From Lentilactobacillus parakefiri (lineage in GTDB: Bacteria > Bacillota > Bacilli > Lactobacillales > Lactobacillaceae), in the NCBI RefSeq assembly GCF_002157585.1, contig NZ_BDGB01000103.1:1-53400 (forward strand): a stretch of 53,400 nt of DNA, read 5' to 3'. Below the pieces are notes generated by a model, which saw only the letters and a program-made list of their open reading frames with translations, had not been told where the DNA came from and searched no databases. Both the position numbers and the translations under genes were made by a program. Below are positions 7,325-15,368 of the stretch, piece after piece. The first letter of the stretch is position 1, and each line of letters begins with the position of its first letter.

Positions 7325-8965
7325 ATGCGAAAACTTAGATCACTCTTATTGTTAACTTTAAGCGCCATTTTGGTGGTGACTTTGGCTGCTTGTGGTAAAT
7401 CTGCAAACAAGTCCAATAATCCAAAACAAACTTTGAATCTCAGTACGACTGCACCTTTGGACACCATCGATATTTCCAAATCCACCGGGTACGGCCAGAC
7501 TGGTAACGTCTTCGAAAGCTTTTATCGCTTGGGAAAAGACGGCAAGCCGACTGCAGCCCTAGCCAAGAGCGGTAAAGTATCCAAGGACGGCAAGACCTGG
7601 ACCTTTACCCTGCGCAACGCCAAATGGAGTAATGGCGATCCAATCACTGCTCAAGACTTTGTTTATTCCTGGCGCCGGACACTGAAGCCAAGCACTAAAT
7701 CGACTTACGCTTATTTATTTAGCGGCATCAAAAACGCCGATCAAGTCAATGCTGGTAAGCTCTCACCGAATAAGATCGGCATTAAAGCATTGAACGATAA
7801 GACGGTTCAGGTTCAACTTGAAAAGCCAATTGCCTACTTTAAGGTACTGATGGCCTATCCATTATTTGGACCTCAAAACCAGAAAGTTGTCGATAAATAT
7901 GGCAAGAAGTATGGTACTAATTCCAAGTACATGGTTTATTCAGGGCCATTTAAAGTTCAAAATTGGAATGGAACTGGCAGTAAGTGGCAATTTGTGAAGA
8001 ATAATCAGTATTGGGACAAGGGGGCCGTGAAATTAAACAAAATCAATTACACGGTGGTTTTCAGCCCAACCACCGGTCTCGAATTGTATCAACAGGGTAA
8101 GCTTGATTTGACGCCACTTTCTAATGAACAGGTCAAGCATTACAAGAAGAATAAGGAGTTCCAACAGTATCCATACTCGTATGTTGGCTACCTCAAATAT
8201 AACTTTAAAGATGCTTCTCAAGCTAAACGCAAGGCGATGAGTAATAAAGATATTCGATTGGCGATTTCGTTAGCAATTGACCGCCAGCAGCTCACCAAAA
8301 AGGTCCTCGGAGACGGTTCCGACACTCCAACTGGATTTGTGGCTGCCGGTCTCGCCAAAGATCCAAAGACGGGCGTTGACTTTGCTAAACAGCAAGCCGT
8401 TCCAAATTCGGTTGATTATAACGTCAAACTTGCCAGACAGCACTGGGAAAAAGGCTTGAAAGCCTTGGGAACCAAGAACGTTACCTTGACGCTCACGGCA
8501 TCTAACGATGATCCAACCAGTAATCCGATTACTCAGTATCTAAAATCCGAACTGCAGCGTGACCTTCCTGGCTTTAAGCTGAATATCAGAAACGTGCCTG
8601 CTCAAGCCGCCAATCAAGAAGTCTTAAAGGGCGATTTTGACCTCTCGCTTTCCGGCTGGGGCGCCGACTTCAATGACCCAATCTCATTTCTGCAGATTCC
8701 TGAAACGGGGACTGCCTATAATAGCGGCAAATACAGTAACCCAACCTATGATCAATTAATCAAACGAGCCCAAAATCGAGATGCCAACAATCCTGAAAAG
8801 CGCTGGGGTGACTTGGTGAAGGCGGCTAAGCTGTTTAATGCCGATCAGGGGATGACCCCACTTTATCAACAGGTTACTTCTTACCTGCAGAAGCCTGATG
8901 TGAAAGGAATCGTTCATAACACTGCTGGAACTCAGTGGAGTTATAAGACCGCTTATATCAAATAA
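7325..8965 (+). CDS. Peptide ABC transporter substrate-binding lipoprotein (OppA type)
   Basis: Extracytoplasmic solute-binding protein of family 5 (oligopeptide/dipeptide), 546 residues. A signal peptide with lipobox LAAC places the lipidated Cys at residue 23. The FTLRNAKWSNGDPITAQDFVYSW segment region (about 95-117) is the SBP_bac_5 hallmark. ATG 7325 has GGAGG 8 nt upstream. No permease or ATPase genes are adjacent, so it is an orphan receptor that must share an Opp translocator encoded elsewhere. Control by the cysteine-rich leader suggests that its ligand supplies cysteine, cystine or sulfur-containing peptides (inference). Confidence 0.92.
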   Translation: MRKLRSLLLLTLSAILVVTLAACGKSANKSNNPKQTLNLSTTAPLDTIDISKSTGYGQTGNVFESFYRLGKDGKPTAALAKSGKVSKDGKTWTFTLRNAKWSNGDPITAQDFVYSWRRTLKPSTKSTYAYLFSGIKNADQVNAGKLSPNKIGIKALNDKTVQVQLEKPIAYFKVLMAYPLFGPQNQKVVDKYGKKYGTNSKYMVYSGPFKVQNWNGTGSKWQFVKNNQYWDKGAVKLNKINYTVVFSPTTGLELYQQGKLDLTPLSNEQVKHYKKNKEFQQYPYSYVGYLKYNFKDASQAKRKAMSNKDIRLAISLAIDRQQLTKKVLGDGSDTPTGFVAAGLAKDPKTGVDFAKQQAVPNSVDYNVKLARQHWEKGLKALGTKNVTLTLTASNDDPTSNPITQYLKSELQRDLPGFKLNIRNVPAQAANQEVLKGDFDLSLSGWGADFNDPISFLQIPETGTAYNSGKYSNPTYDQLIKRAQNRDANNPEKRWGDLVKAAKLFNADQGMTPLYQQVTSYLQKPDVKGIVHNTAGTQWSYKTAYIK

Positions 8966-8976
8966 TTATTTGCATG

Positions 8977-9009
8977 AAGGATCTTTGACAGTGGTTGAAG
9001 GTCCTTTTT
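8977..9009 (+). terminator. Terminator after the peptide-binding protein gene
   Basis: AAGGATCTTTGAC pairs imperfectly with GTTGAAGGTCCTT around an AGTG loop, followed by TTTTT. Confidence 0.75.
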
Positions 9010-9071
9010 GATACCAGGGGGCTCACACTGGCAGAATCCTTCAGCAAATAAAGAACTCATGGCAATTAAAT

Positions 9072-9085
9072 GTGAGATTTCTCAC
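9072..9085 (+). promoter_or_regulatory. Palindrome upstream of the first L-hydroxyacid dehydrogenase
   Basis: GTGAGATTTCTCAC is a perfect 6-bp-arm palindrome with a TT centre, about 60 nt before the start codon and just upstream of a possible -10 element TACACT (9106-9111). It could be an operator. The regulator is unknown, and the paralogous gene at 13512 lacks the same site. Confidence 0.35.
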
Positions 9086-9143
9086 CGTGACCTCACTAAA
9101 CATGGTACACTTTTGGCAACAAATATTTTTGAGGTGATATTAG

Positions 9144-10067
9144 ATGACAAGAAAAATTGGTGTTATAGGAATGGGCCACGTTGGCTCGACAGCTGCTCAT
9201 TACATTGTTGCAAACGGCTTCGCGGACGATTTGGTGTTGATTGATATCAATGAAGACAAAGTCAAAGCTGACGCAATTGATTTTGAGGATGCAATGTCGA
9301 ATTTGCCCGTCCACACCAACATTACAGTGAATGATTATTCTGCGCTCCAAGATGCCGATGTGATTATTTCAGCCTTGGGAAATATTAAGCTTCAGGATAA
9401 CCCCAACGACGATCGGTTTGCCGAACTGCCCTTTACCAGCAAAGCCGTTAAATCGGTTGCCCAAAAGATTAAAGATTCCGGGTTCAATGGCATCATTGTC
9501 GCCATCACCAACCCGGTTGATGTGATTACCTCGATTTACCAAGAAATTACTGGACTGCCCAAAAAACACGTTATTGGAACCGGGACCCTCTTGGATTCTT
9601 CACGGATGAAGCGGGCGGTCGCTGACGAACTGCATTTGGATCCACGTTCTGTTACCGGCTTTAATTTAGGTGAGCACGGGAACTCCCAGTTCACTGCCTG
9701 GTCAACGGTTCGCGTTTTGAGCCGGCCGATTACTGAGGTTGCCGAAGAACGTGGTTTGGATCTGAATGCGCTGGATAAAGCAGCCAGGGAAGGCGGCTTT
9801 AACGTGTTCCATGGTAAAAAGTACACCAACTACGGGGTGGCAACTGCTGCTGTTCGGTTGGCTAATACGGTGATGAGTGATGCCCATACCGAACTGGCTG
9901 TTTCCAATTATCGTGAGGAACTGGGCACTTACTTGTCTTACCCAGCAGTTGTTGGCCGCGATGGGATCATTGAGCAGGTTCAGTTACAATTGACTGACGA
10001 GGAAAAGAAGAAACTACAGATTTCAGCTGATTATATTAAGACGAAGTTTAAAGAGAGTATGCAATAG
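9144..10067 (+). CDS. L-2-hydroxyisocaproate dehydrogenase (L-HicDH), copy 1
   Basis: NAD-dependent reductase of branched-chain or aromatic 2-oxo acids to L-2-hydroxy acids, in the L-lactate/malate dehydrogenase superfamily (307 residues). The NAD motif GVIGMGHVG is at residues 6-14, and [18 protein letters not shown] carries the catalytic His. The [14 protein letters not shown] start and NIKLQ segment are characteristic of L-HicDH rather than housekeeping Ldh. GAGGTGA precedes the ATG. It is followed by a 110-bp palindromic element and has a close paralogue at 13512-14456. It works downstream of amino acid transamination, recycling NADH. Confidence 0.9.
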   Translation: MTRKIGVIGMGHVGSTAAHYIVANGFADDLVLIDINEDKVKADAIDFEDAMSNLPVHTNITVNDYSALQDADVIISALGNIKLQDNPNDDRFAELPFTSKAVKSVAQKIKDSGFNGIIVAITNPVDVITSIYQEITGLPKKHVIGTGTLLDSSRMKRAVADELHLDPRSVTGFNLGEHGNSQFTAWSTVRVLSRPITEVAEERGLDLNALDKAAREGGFNVFHGKKYTNYGVATAAVRLANTVMSDAHTELAVSNYREELGTYLSYPAVVGRDGIIEQVQLQLTDEEKKKLQISADYIKTKFKESMQ

Positions 10068-10158
10068 GCAGCAAAATTCCCATCATTTGGCTCGAATAAA
10101 GAAACTATTTAGTGCCTCCACTTGTACTTCGTTACTTTGAATATGACATTGCCGAAAC

Positions 10159-10268
10159 GTGGGAATTAAAGCAGTTTCCGGCCATATAAGCAAGCAATCT
10201 AAATATCCAAACCCGGGATATTCAGATTGCTTGCTTATATTCTGGAAACTAACCGCTTTAATTCTCAC
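10159..10268. repeat. 110-bp compensated palindrome, copy A
   Basis: GTGGGAATTAAAGC at the left end mirrors GCTTTAATTCTCAC at the right. Further in, GTTTCC mirrors GGAAAC, and ATATAAGCAAGCAATCT mirrors AGATTGCTTGCTTATAT, with a 7-nt centre between AATATCC and GGATATT. It is the same length and skeleton as copies B (14577-14686) and C (33406-33515), but the arms have different sequences that remain complementary. It occupies most of the 308-nt gap after L-HicDH 1 and could act as a terminator or a small mobile element. No protein is encoded. Confidence 0.85.
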
Positions 10269-10375
10269 TCTGGTTAAAGATATTCCGTATAATTCATCAA
10301 TAGATATCCGCAGTTGATATTCTGTGGATCTCAAAAGCGGCAGTTAATCGTCTGATAACAGAAAGGTGTCGAATA

Positions 10376-11230
10376 ATGAAAAAAGCAATTTCAGTTGCCA
10401 ACACGCGTCCTGGACTTTGGCAGGATACCAATGTGACCTATGCACAAGTCCCCGGTTGGCTTGGACATTCAACGTTGAATCTGGAATTAACCGTATTACG
10501 GCAATTTGAGGGTCAACCGCACGCGTTGCCGGTTATCTTTTGGTTTGGCGGCGGTGGGTGGATGACGGTTGATCATAATGTGCATCTTCCCAATTTGGTG
10601 GATTTTGTCAGAGCTGGCTATGTAGTTGTCAGTGTTCAATACCGCAACAGCAACCAGGCAGTGTGGCCTGCTCAGCTCATTGATGCAAAAGCTGCCATCA
10701 GATACATCAAAGCCCATGCCGAAAAATACCAGATCGACCCTAGTCGAGTGGCCCTTATGGGCGAGTCTGCCGGCGGCCACCTTGCCAGTATGGCGGCAGT
10801 CACAAATGGGCAAAAACAGTTTGATGTTGGTGATTATCTGGATCAATCAAGCGATATTCAGTTGGCGATTCCTTGGTACGGGGTAGTCAATCCACTTTCT
10901 GCCAAACAAAATAGTGCCAGTGATGACTTTGACTTTGTGTATCGGAACTTATTGGGGGCTAAACCTGAAGACCACCCCGAATTAGTTGCTCAGGCGGATC
11001 CGCATACTTTTATCAATGATCAGACGATACCGTTCTTAATACTACATGGTTCCGATGATGAAGTCGTTCCCGTTGAGGACAGTCGAAAGTTGTATGACGA
11101 CCTGATTTCCCATGGAGTGGATGCAGATTACTACGTGCTTGAAGGGGGTCAACATATGGACGAACTGTTCATGCAACCTGAAGTTGTCAAGATTATTGTG
11201 GCCTTTTTAAATCACCATCTTAAAGAGTAA
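10376..11230 (+). CDS. Alpha/beta hydrolase (esterase, BD-FAE/HSL-like)
   Basis: Cytosolic carboxylesterase-type hydrolase of 284 residues. The oxyanion-hole region reads FWFGGGGWMTVDH, the nucleophile elbow is GESAGGHLA, the acid lies in HGSDDEVVP and the catalytic His in GGQHMDEL. This gives a complete Ser-Asp-His triad in the order typical of the family. GAAAGGTG lies upstream of the ATG. It is a single gene between repeat A and a terminator. The natural substrate cannot be deduced; acetyl or feruloyl esters are known for relatives. Confidence 0.85.
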   Translation: MKKAISVANTRPGLWQDTNVTYAQVPGWLGHSTLNLELTVLRQFEGQPHALPVIFWFGGGGWMTVDHNVHLPNLVDFVRAGYVVVSVQYRNSNQAVWPAQLIDAKAAIRYIKAHAEKYQIDPSRVALMGESAGGHLASMAAVTNGQKQFDVGDYLDQSSDIQLAIPWYGVVNPLSAKQNSASDDFDFVYRNLLGAKPEDHPELVAQADPHTFINDQTIPFLILHGSDDEVVPVEDSRKLYDDLISHGVDADYYVLEGGQHMDELFMQPEVVKIIVAFLNHHLKE

Positions 11231-11270
11231 CACGCATGATTGACCGAAGCTCAGCCATTTCTGACTACTA

Positions 11271-11308
11271 AAAATCAGCCTACCGAATACTCGGCAGGCT
11301 GATTTTTT
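11271..11308 (+). terminator. Terminator after the esterase gene
   Basis: AAAATCAGCCT, then CCGA, pairs with TCGG, then AGGCTGATTTT, followed by TT. It is a strong hairpin 40 nt past the stop codon. Confidence 0.85.
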
Positions 11309-11313
11309 GGGGT

Positions 11314-11382
11314 AAAAAAATAACCACCAGCAACGAACGGCCGGTGGTTAAAACCTATTTATCTAACTCGAATTGTTAATAT
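11314..11382 (-). ncRNA. Putative small RNA of about 69 nt
   Basis: On the minus strand a perfect promoter (11417-11389) is followed by about 31 nt of single-stranded AT-rich sequence, then TAACCACC (11350-11343) pairing with GGTGGTTA (11328-11321) and seven T residues. No reading frame with a ribosome site fits. Promoter, short body and terminator together make an independent small RNA likely. Target and role are unknown. Confidence 0.6.
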
Positions 11383-11388
11383 ACTTAT

Positions 11389-11417
11389 ATTATAACGCCC
11401 CAAATCCGATTTGTCAA
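11389..11417 (-). promoter_or_regulatory. Perfect consensus promoter of the small RNA
   Basis: Minus-strand TTGACA (11417-11412), 17 nt, TATAAT (11394-11389). Both hexamers are exact sigma-A consensus, which implies strong constitutive transcription toward 11314. Confidence 0.8.
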
Positions 11418-11504
11418 CGTTGCCTGAAAAAGATATTCGAGTTTGACTGGTTGGCAGGTTCGACTTAAAATTGAGCCAATAAACAATGATTGGGGTAATC
11501 AATT

Positions 11505-12575
11505 TTGATAAATGGTGAATCAGTGTTTCATTCAAATAACTACAATTCTCCCGAATATCGCAGCTTAAATTATGCCTATCAGGATAAAATGACCGAATTA
11601 TTCTCCCACCGCCGAATTGACTATCCGGCTAAGAAACTTCAATTTGAAATTGAAACCGTTAAGCTCACCAGCACCATGACCCAGCAGCAATATCTCAAAT
11701 TCCAAAGCTTGGTGGAATCATTTCCCAAAAGGCAGCGTCGTGGGCCAGCCCCCGTGATTGGTAAGGATGATTACCAGAGCCTGATTTTATATCACGATTA
11801 TCAATTATTCGATTTGACGCAGTATGTTGTTCGCAGCCCAGTGGGGTTTGGTTACACTGTCAGTCAAATGATTGTGGTCACAAGTGAACCGGCAGGAGGG
11901 CCAAATCACGAGATCAAGGTGACTTTAACCATTAACCCCAACCGTTTTGTCAATGTACTGGAAGAACCTCTGATTGGGTTGGTTGCGTTGGAAATGCTGC
12001 CCCTTATGGTGAGGCCACAGATTTCTGAAATCAGCTTAACGTTGGATATGCCGTTAATGATGAACAATTTTCATGTCCAGATGCTTGGAGAAGCTGGCAC
12101 CAAACAACAGATTATCCAACAACTGAATGCTCAACAGGAATATGAACTGAGCCGGATTGCATACGTAGACCCTGATCACACCCGAAAACTGACAGTCACT
12201 GACAAGTTTCAATCGCTGTTGGATAATCAGCTGCTGGTGGCCAACACTGACTATATTTCTGCCCGAGAAGCTGAATATTATCGAGACCGGGCAGGAGAGC
12301 GGCAATTTCTCACTCGCATCAAATTAACGGTCTCATCACCAACTGCAGTTATGCGCTATATGAAAAGTCACGAATGGCTGATGCGGGATGTTTCAATTGA
12401 ATACCGTGATAATAGTGGTGTTCAGCGATTCCCCGGTACCGATTACGCGACGGATGGGAAAGACTTTCGGCGTTCATTTAACCGGATGCTGACATATCGG
12501 CTTAAGGAAGTCCAGAAACGGGCTCGCCAGTTGCCATATTTGACTGAGGAGGTTTGGCAGAATACCTTGAATTAA
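11505..12575 (+). CDS. Conserved-looking protein of unknown function
   Basis: A 356-residue soluble protein with no signal peptide or membrane segment and no catalytic motif I recognise. It is rich in beta-type sequence (VTLTINPNRFVNVLEE, LTRIKLTVSS) and ends in a basic helical tail (RSFNRMLTYRLKEVQKRARQ, about 325-344). TTG 11505 follows GGGG by about 9 nt; a GTG six codons later is an alternative. It stands alone between the small RNA and a HigBA-like pair. The long open frame and codon use support a real gene, but the function is unknown. Confidence 0.7.
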   Translation: MINGESVFHSNNYNSPEYRSLNYAYQDKMTELFSHRRIDYPAKKLQFEIETVKLTSTMTQQQYLKFQSLVESFPKRQRRGPAPVIGKDDYQSLILYHDYQLFDLTQYVVRSPVGFGYTVSQMIVVTSEPAGGPNHEIKVTLTINPNRFVNVLEEPLIGLVALEMLPLMVRPQISEISLTLDMPLMMNNFHVQMLGEAGTKQQIIQQLNAQQEYELSRIAYVDPDHTRKLTVTDKFQSLLDNQLLVANTDYISAREAEYYRDRAGERQFLTRIKLTVSSPTAVMRYMKSHEWLMRDVSIEYRDNSGVQRFPGTDYATDGKDFRRSFNRMLTYRLKEVQKRARQLPYLTEEVWQNTLN

Positions 12576-12663
12576 AAGCAGCAGCTTAACTATTTGTCAG
12601 TCATGCGTTGCCCCACTATTATCTAGCTTAAACGCGAGGCAATCGGCTGACCTTGCCAATCAG

Positions 12664-12711
12664 GCAAACAATCCAGTTATTCCAAAAAGCAGGAATAACT
12701 GGATTGTTTGC
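12664..12711. repeat. Palindrome related to the 110-bp family, copy D
   Basis: Perfect 20-bp arms flank an 8-nt loop: GCAAACAATCC opens the left arm and GGATTGTTTGC closes the right. The sequence following, TTAAATTCTGG, matches the conserved TTATATTCTGG of copies A-C. It looks like a shortened or decayed member between the unknown gene and the HigA-like gene. Confidence 0.65.
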
Positions 12712-12744
12712 TTAAATTCTGGGATTAAAATGCGTCGTGCTCCA

Positions 12745-13020
12745 TTATACGAATTCGATTCTTAGTTTCTTATGAGATGCCTCCGCAATCTGACTAAGCA
12801 GCTGTGTTGAAACGTTCATTGAACCATGTTCAATTCTTGAGATTGTGGACTGAGGTTTACCAACCAATTTTGCAAAGTCGCGTTGATTCAAATGCATGCT
12901 TTCACGTAAGTCACTAACCGCCACCGCAGCATCTAAATTAAAATCTTCTTGTTTGGCCTTCGCAGCAAACTCTGGGTCACGTCTACTGCGCTCTTTGATG
13001 TAATCATCAATTTTGCTCAT
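12745..13020 (-). CDS. HigA/Xre-type antitoxin
   Basis: A 91-residue DNA-binding antitoxin. The helix-turn-helix is in MHLNQRDFAKLVGKPQSTISRIEHG (about 43-67), the typical Xre fold. The N-terminal MSKIDDYIKERSRRDPEF segment is common in HigA-like antitoxins paired with RelE/HigB toxins. Of three consecutive ATG codons, 13020 is 8 nt after AGGAG. It overlaps the end of the upstream toxin gene by 14 nt, so it is translationally coupled. It should neutralise the toxin and repress its own operon. Confidence 0.85.
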   Translation of the reverse strand: MSKIDDYIKERSRRDPEFAAKAKQEDFNLDAAVAVSDLRESMHLNQRDFAKLVGKPQSTISRIEHGSMNVSTQLLSQIAEASHKKLRIEFV

Positions 13021-13369
13021 CATCATTTCTCCTCTCATGAAAATATGTATTGCGGCGACCGCGGCCACGCTTCTTCTCAGACTCAGGCGTTTTGTTCCTT
13101 TTCTTGGTGAAACCATGTGTAATTAAATATTGATTCCTACTTACATGGAAATAAATTGCTCTTTGGATGTTGGAACCAAACTGCGAACGGATTTCAAATA
13201 AATTATCTTCGAGCTTTTTCGTCCATTCTTGGCGCTGAGCAACAGCCAATCCGTAGATCTCAATCTTGGAGATTAGCTTAGTTAGCTTTACAGCATCTTT
13301 GCTTGGTAATGAATCCAGAAATCGTTGGAACTCGGCCCAGTCATAATAGTCAAAGACTAATTTTTTCAT
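13007..13369 (-). CDS. HigB/RelE-type toxin (phage Gp49-like)
   Basis: A 120-residue basic protein. It has the pattern of Gp49-like/HigB ribosome-dependent RNases: N-terminal MKKLVFDYYDWAEFQRFLDSLP, the core LEDNLFEIRSQFGSNIQRAIYF and the short LITHGFTKKRNKTPESE tail. The toxin gene precedes the antitoxin gene, the order expected for higBA. Its C-terminal extension past KTPESEKKR is unusually Arg-rich and overlaps the antitoxin start. The ribosome site is weak, which fits low toxin expression. Confidence 0.83.
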   Translation of the reverse strand: MKKLVFDYYDWAEFQRFLDSLPSKDAVKLTKLISKIEIYGLAVAQRQEWTKKLEDNLFEIRSQFGSNIQRAIYFHVSRNQYLITHGFTKKRNKTPESEKKRGRGRRNTYFHERRNDDEQN

Positions 13370-13453
13370 ATCTTCATGATATCAGATCCGCTATCAGCAA
13401 GCAAATATAATGCTGCTTTATTTGAACAAATCTCATTAAATGAAAATTCACTG

Positions 13454-13481
13454 TTGAACTAACATCTCAAAGTGGTATGCT
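13454..13481 (+). promoter_or_regulatory. Promoter of the second L-HicDH gene
   Basis: TTGAAC (13454-13459), 16 nt, TATGCT (13476-13481), about 30 nt before the start codon. Confidence 0.5.
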
Positions 13482-13511
13482 GTTACCATTAAAAATTTTT
13501 GAGGTGATTAA

Positions 13512-14456
13512 ATGACAAGAAAAATTGGTGTGATTGGAATGGGAAGTGTGGGCGCTACGGTTGCTCACTATATCGTATCTGGCGGCTTTGCCGATGATTT
13601 GGTACTGATTGATATTAATGAGAAAAAGGTTAAAGCCGACGCCTTAGACTTTGAAGATGCGATGGCCAACTTACCAACCCATACTAACATCGCTGTGAAT
13701 GATTATCGTGAGCTGGCTGACGCCGATATTGTGATTTCTGCGATTGGCAAACTCCAGCTGCAGCGCGATAATCCCAGCAATGATCGATTCATCGAGTATC
13801 CATATACCCAAAAGGCTGCGGCATCAGTTGCCGGTAAGATCAAGGATTCCGGCTTCAATGGGATTTTAATCGTCATTACCAATCCAGTTGACGCGATCAC
13901 GTCAATTTATCAGGCGGTCACTGGGCTACCTAAGAAGCATGTGATTGGAACCGGCACATTGCTGGATTCGTCACGAATGAAACGGGCCGTGGCCAAAAAA
14001 TTACATATTGATCCGCGTTCCGTGGCTGGCTATAATCTTGGTGAACATGGGAATTCTCAATTTACTGCTTGGTCAACTGTCCGGGTGTTGGGCAAACCAA
14101 TCACTGAGTTAGCCGACAAGGAAGGCTTGGACCTTGATAAAATTGACGAGGATGCCCGGATGGGTGGCTTTGTTGTCTTCCGTGGTAAGGGGTATACCAA
14201 CTATGCGATTGCCAGTGCGGCTGTTCGGCTAGCCAACGTTATTTTAAACGATGCACGAGCAGAACTGCCGGTATCTAACTACCGTGAAGAACTCGATTCA
14301 TACTTATCCTATCCAGCTATCGTTGGTCGGGATGGCATTGTCCAGCAGCTCCAACTTGACTTAACAGATGAAGAATTAGCTAAGCTGCAAAACTGTGCCA
14401 ACATCATTAAAGAGAAGTTCGAAGAGTCAAAAGCCAAGGACTTCGCGACCGAATAA
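13512..14456 (+). CDS. L-2-hydroxyisocaproate dehydrogenase (L-HicDH), copy 2
   Basis: A 314-residue paralogue of the protein at 9144-10067, with the same [11 protein letters not shown] start, NAD motif, [12 protein letters not shown] catalytic His region and SNYREEL segment. It has a seven-residue C-terminal extension, and IGKLQLQRDNP replaces [10 protein letters not shown], so substrate preference may differ. GAGGTGA precedes the ATG, as in copy 1. It is followed by repeat B, just as copy 1 is followed by repeat A. Predicted to reduce 2-oxo acids from amino acid transamination and reoxidise NADH. Confidence 0.9.
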   Translation: MTRKIGVIGMGSVGATVAHYIVSGGFADDLVLIDINEKKVKADALDFEDAMANLPTHTNIAVNDYRELADADIVISAIGKLQLQRDNPSNDRFIEYPYTQKAAASVAGKIKDSGFNGILIVITNPVDAITSIYQAVTGLPKKHVIGTGTLLDSSRMKRAVAKKLHIDPRSVAGYNLGEHGNSQFTAWSTVRVLGKPITELADKEGLDLDKIDEDARMGGFVVFRGKGYTNYAIASAAVRLANVILNDARAELPVSNYREELDSYLSYPAIVGRDGIVQQLQLDLTDEELAKLQNCANIIKEKFEESKAKDFATE

Positions 14457-14576
14457 GGATCTTTCACATAGAACAGTCGAACAATCAATCACACATAGTG
14501 TTTTAGAAAGGGCTGAGACAAAAATAGTTTTCGTCTCATCCGGACTTTATCATTTTGAATAACCACTTGCAGAAAG

Positions 14577-14686
14577 GTGAGAAATAAAGTAGTTTCTGGC
14601 CATATAAGCCGGCAATCAAAATATCCAGGCTCAGGATATTCGGATTGCCGGCTTATATTCTGGAAACTAACCGCTTTATTTCTCAC
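14577..14686. repeat. 110-bp compensated palindrome, copy B
   Basis: GTGAGAAATAAAG mirrors CTTTATTTCTCAC at the ends. ATATAAGCCGGCAATC mirrors GATTGCCGGCTTATAT inside, and the centre lies between ATATCC and GGATAT. Relative to copy A, AATTAAAG/CTTTAATT has become AAATAAAG/CTTTATTT and CAAGC/GCTTG has become CCGGC/GCCGG, so both arms changed together. About 20-30 nt to the left (TTTGAATA...TTGC.GAAA) also resembles the left flank of copy A. It fills most of the 312-nt gap before the next gene. Confidence 0.85.
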
Positions 14687-14768
14687 TCTTTTTAGTTACG
14701 GGTCTTTTATGCACTTCTCAAGGGCAAATGCTGTATATTATGAGTAACGAGTTCTAAGGGGTGAGAGG

Positions 14769-15368
14769 ATGAACAAGGGAAGAGTTGAAGCGTTCACGGA
14801 TGCCGTTTTAGCCATTATTTTGACGATTATGATTTTGGAATTTAAAACACCGGAATCATTTGCGATTAGTGCAGTTTTGGATCAGGTGCCATACTTGATT
14901 TCCTATGCAATTGGTTATTTATTTATCGGCGTTGCCTGGTACAATCATCACTATATGTTCTCAAAGACCAGGTGGATCAGTCGAAATGTTTACTGGGCAA
15001 ACAACTTTTGGATGTTTGCGACGCCATTTTTACCGGTCGCAACGGCTTGGGTCGGCAAAGGATTGAACCAGCAAGGTTTTGAAACTTTTTACTTTCTGGT
15101 TTATTTGCTCTGGTCGGTGGCGTATTTCATTCTTTCTGTCATGCTTGTGAAGGCAAATGAAAAAGACTACCGGCCGGAAGCTGCAAAGAGCATTCGGTCA
15201 ATGGCCATTTATCGATTTATGGGTAGTTGGAAATGGGTAAGTGGACAGATAGTTGCTTCGATTGTGGCAATTATCTATCTGCCGGCTCTCCAAATGGTCC
15301 TTGTTTTCTTATTGATTATTTTTGTTGGTGCGCGATTTAACAAGGACAGCGATCAGTTGTTTAACTAA
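14769..15368 (+). CDS. TMEM175-like potassium channel family protein (DUF1211)
   Basis: A 199-residue integral membrane protein with about six helices. The first helix has the family signature RVEAFTDAVLAIILT (FSDxxxT-like, here FTD at residues 9-11). Bacterial TMEM175 proteins form tetrameric K+-selective leak channels. GTGAGAGG lies upstream of the ATG. Its end overlaps the 3' end of the convergent menA by 4 nt. It is a single gene with no visible functional link to its neighbours. Confidence 0.82.
   Translation: MNKGRVEAFTDAVLAIILTIMILEFKTPESFAISAVLDQVPYLISYAIGYLFIGVAWYNHHYMFSKTRWISRNVYWANNFWMFATPFLPVATAWVGKGLNQQGFETFYFLVYLLWSVAYFILSVMLVKANEKDYRPEAAKSIRSMAIYRFMGSWKWVSGQIVASIVAIIYLPALQMVLVFLLIIFVGARFNKDSDQLFN

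Noticed and set aside
7246-7485. Minus-strand frame opposite the start of the peptide-binding protein
   Set aside because: Overlaps a well-supported gene and has no ribosome site; a shadow frame.
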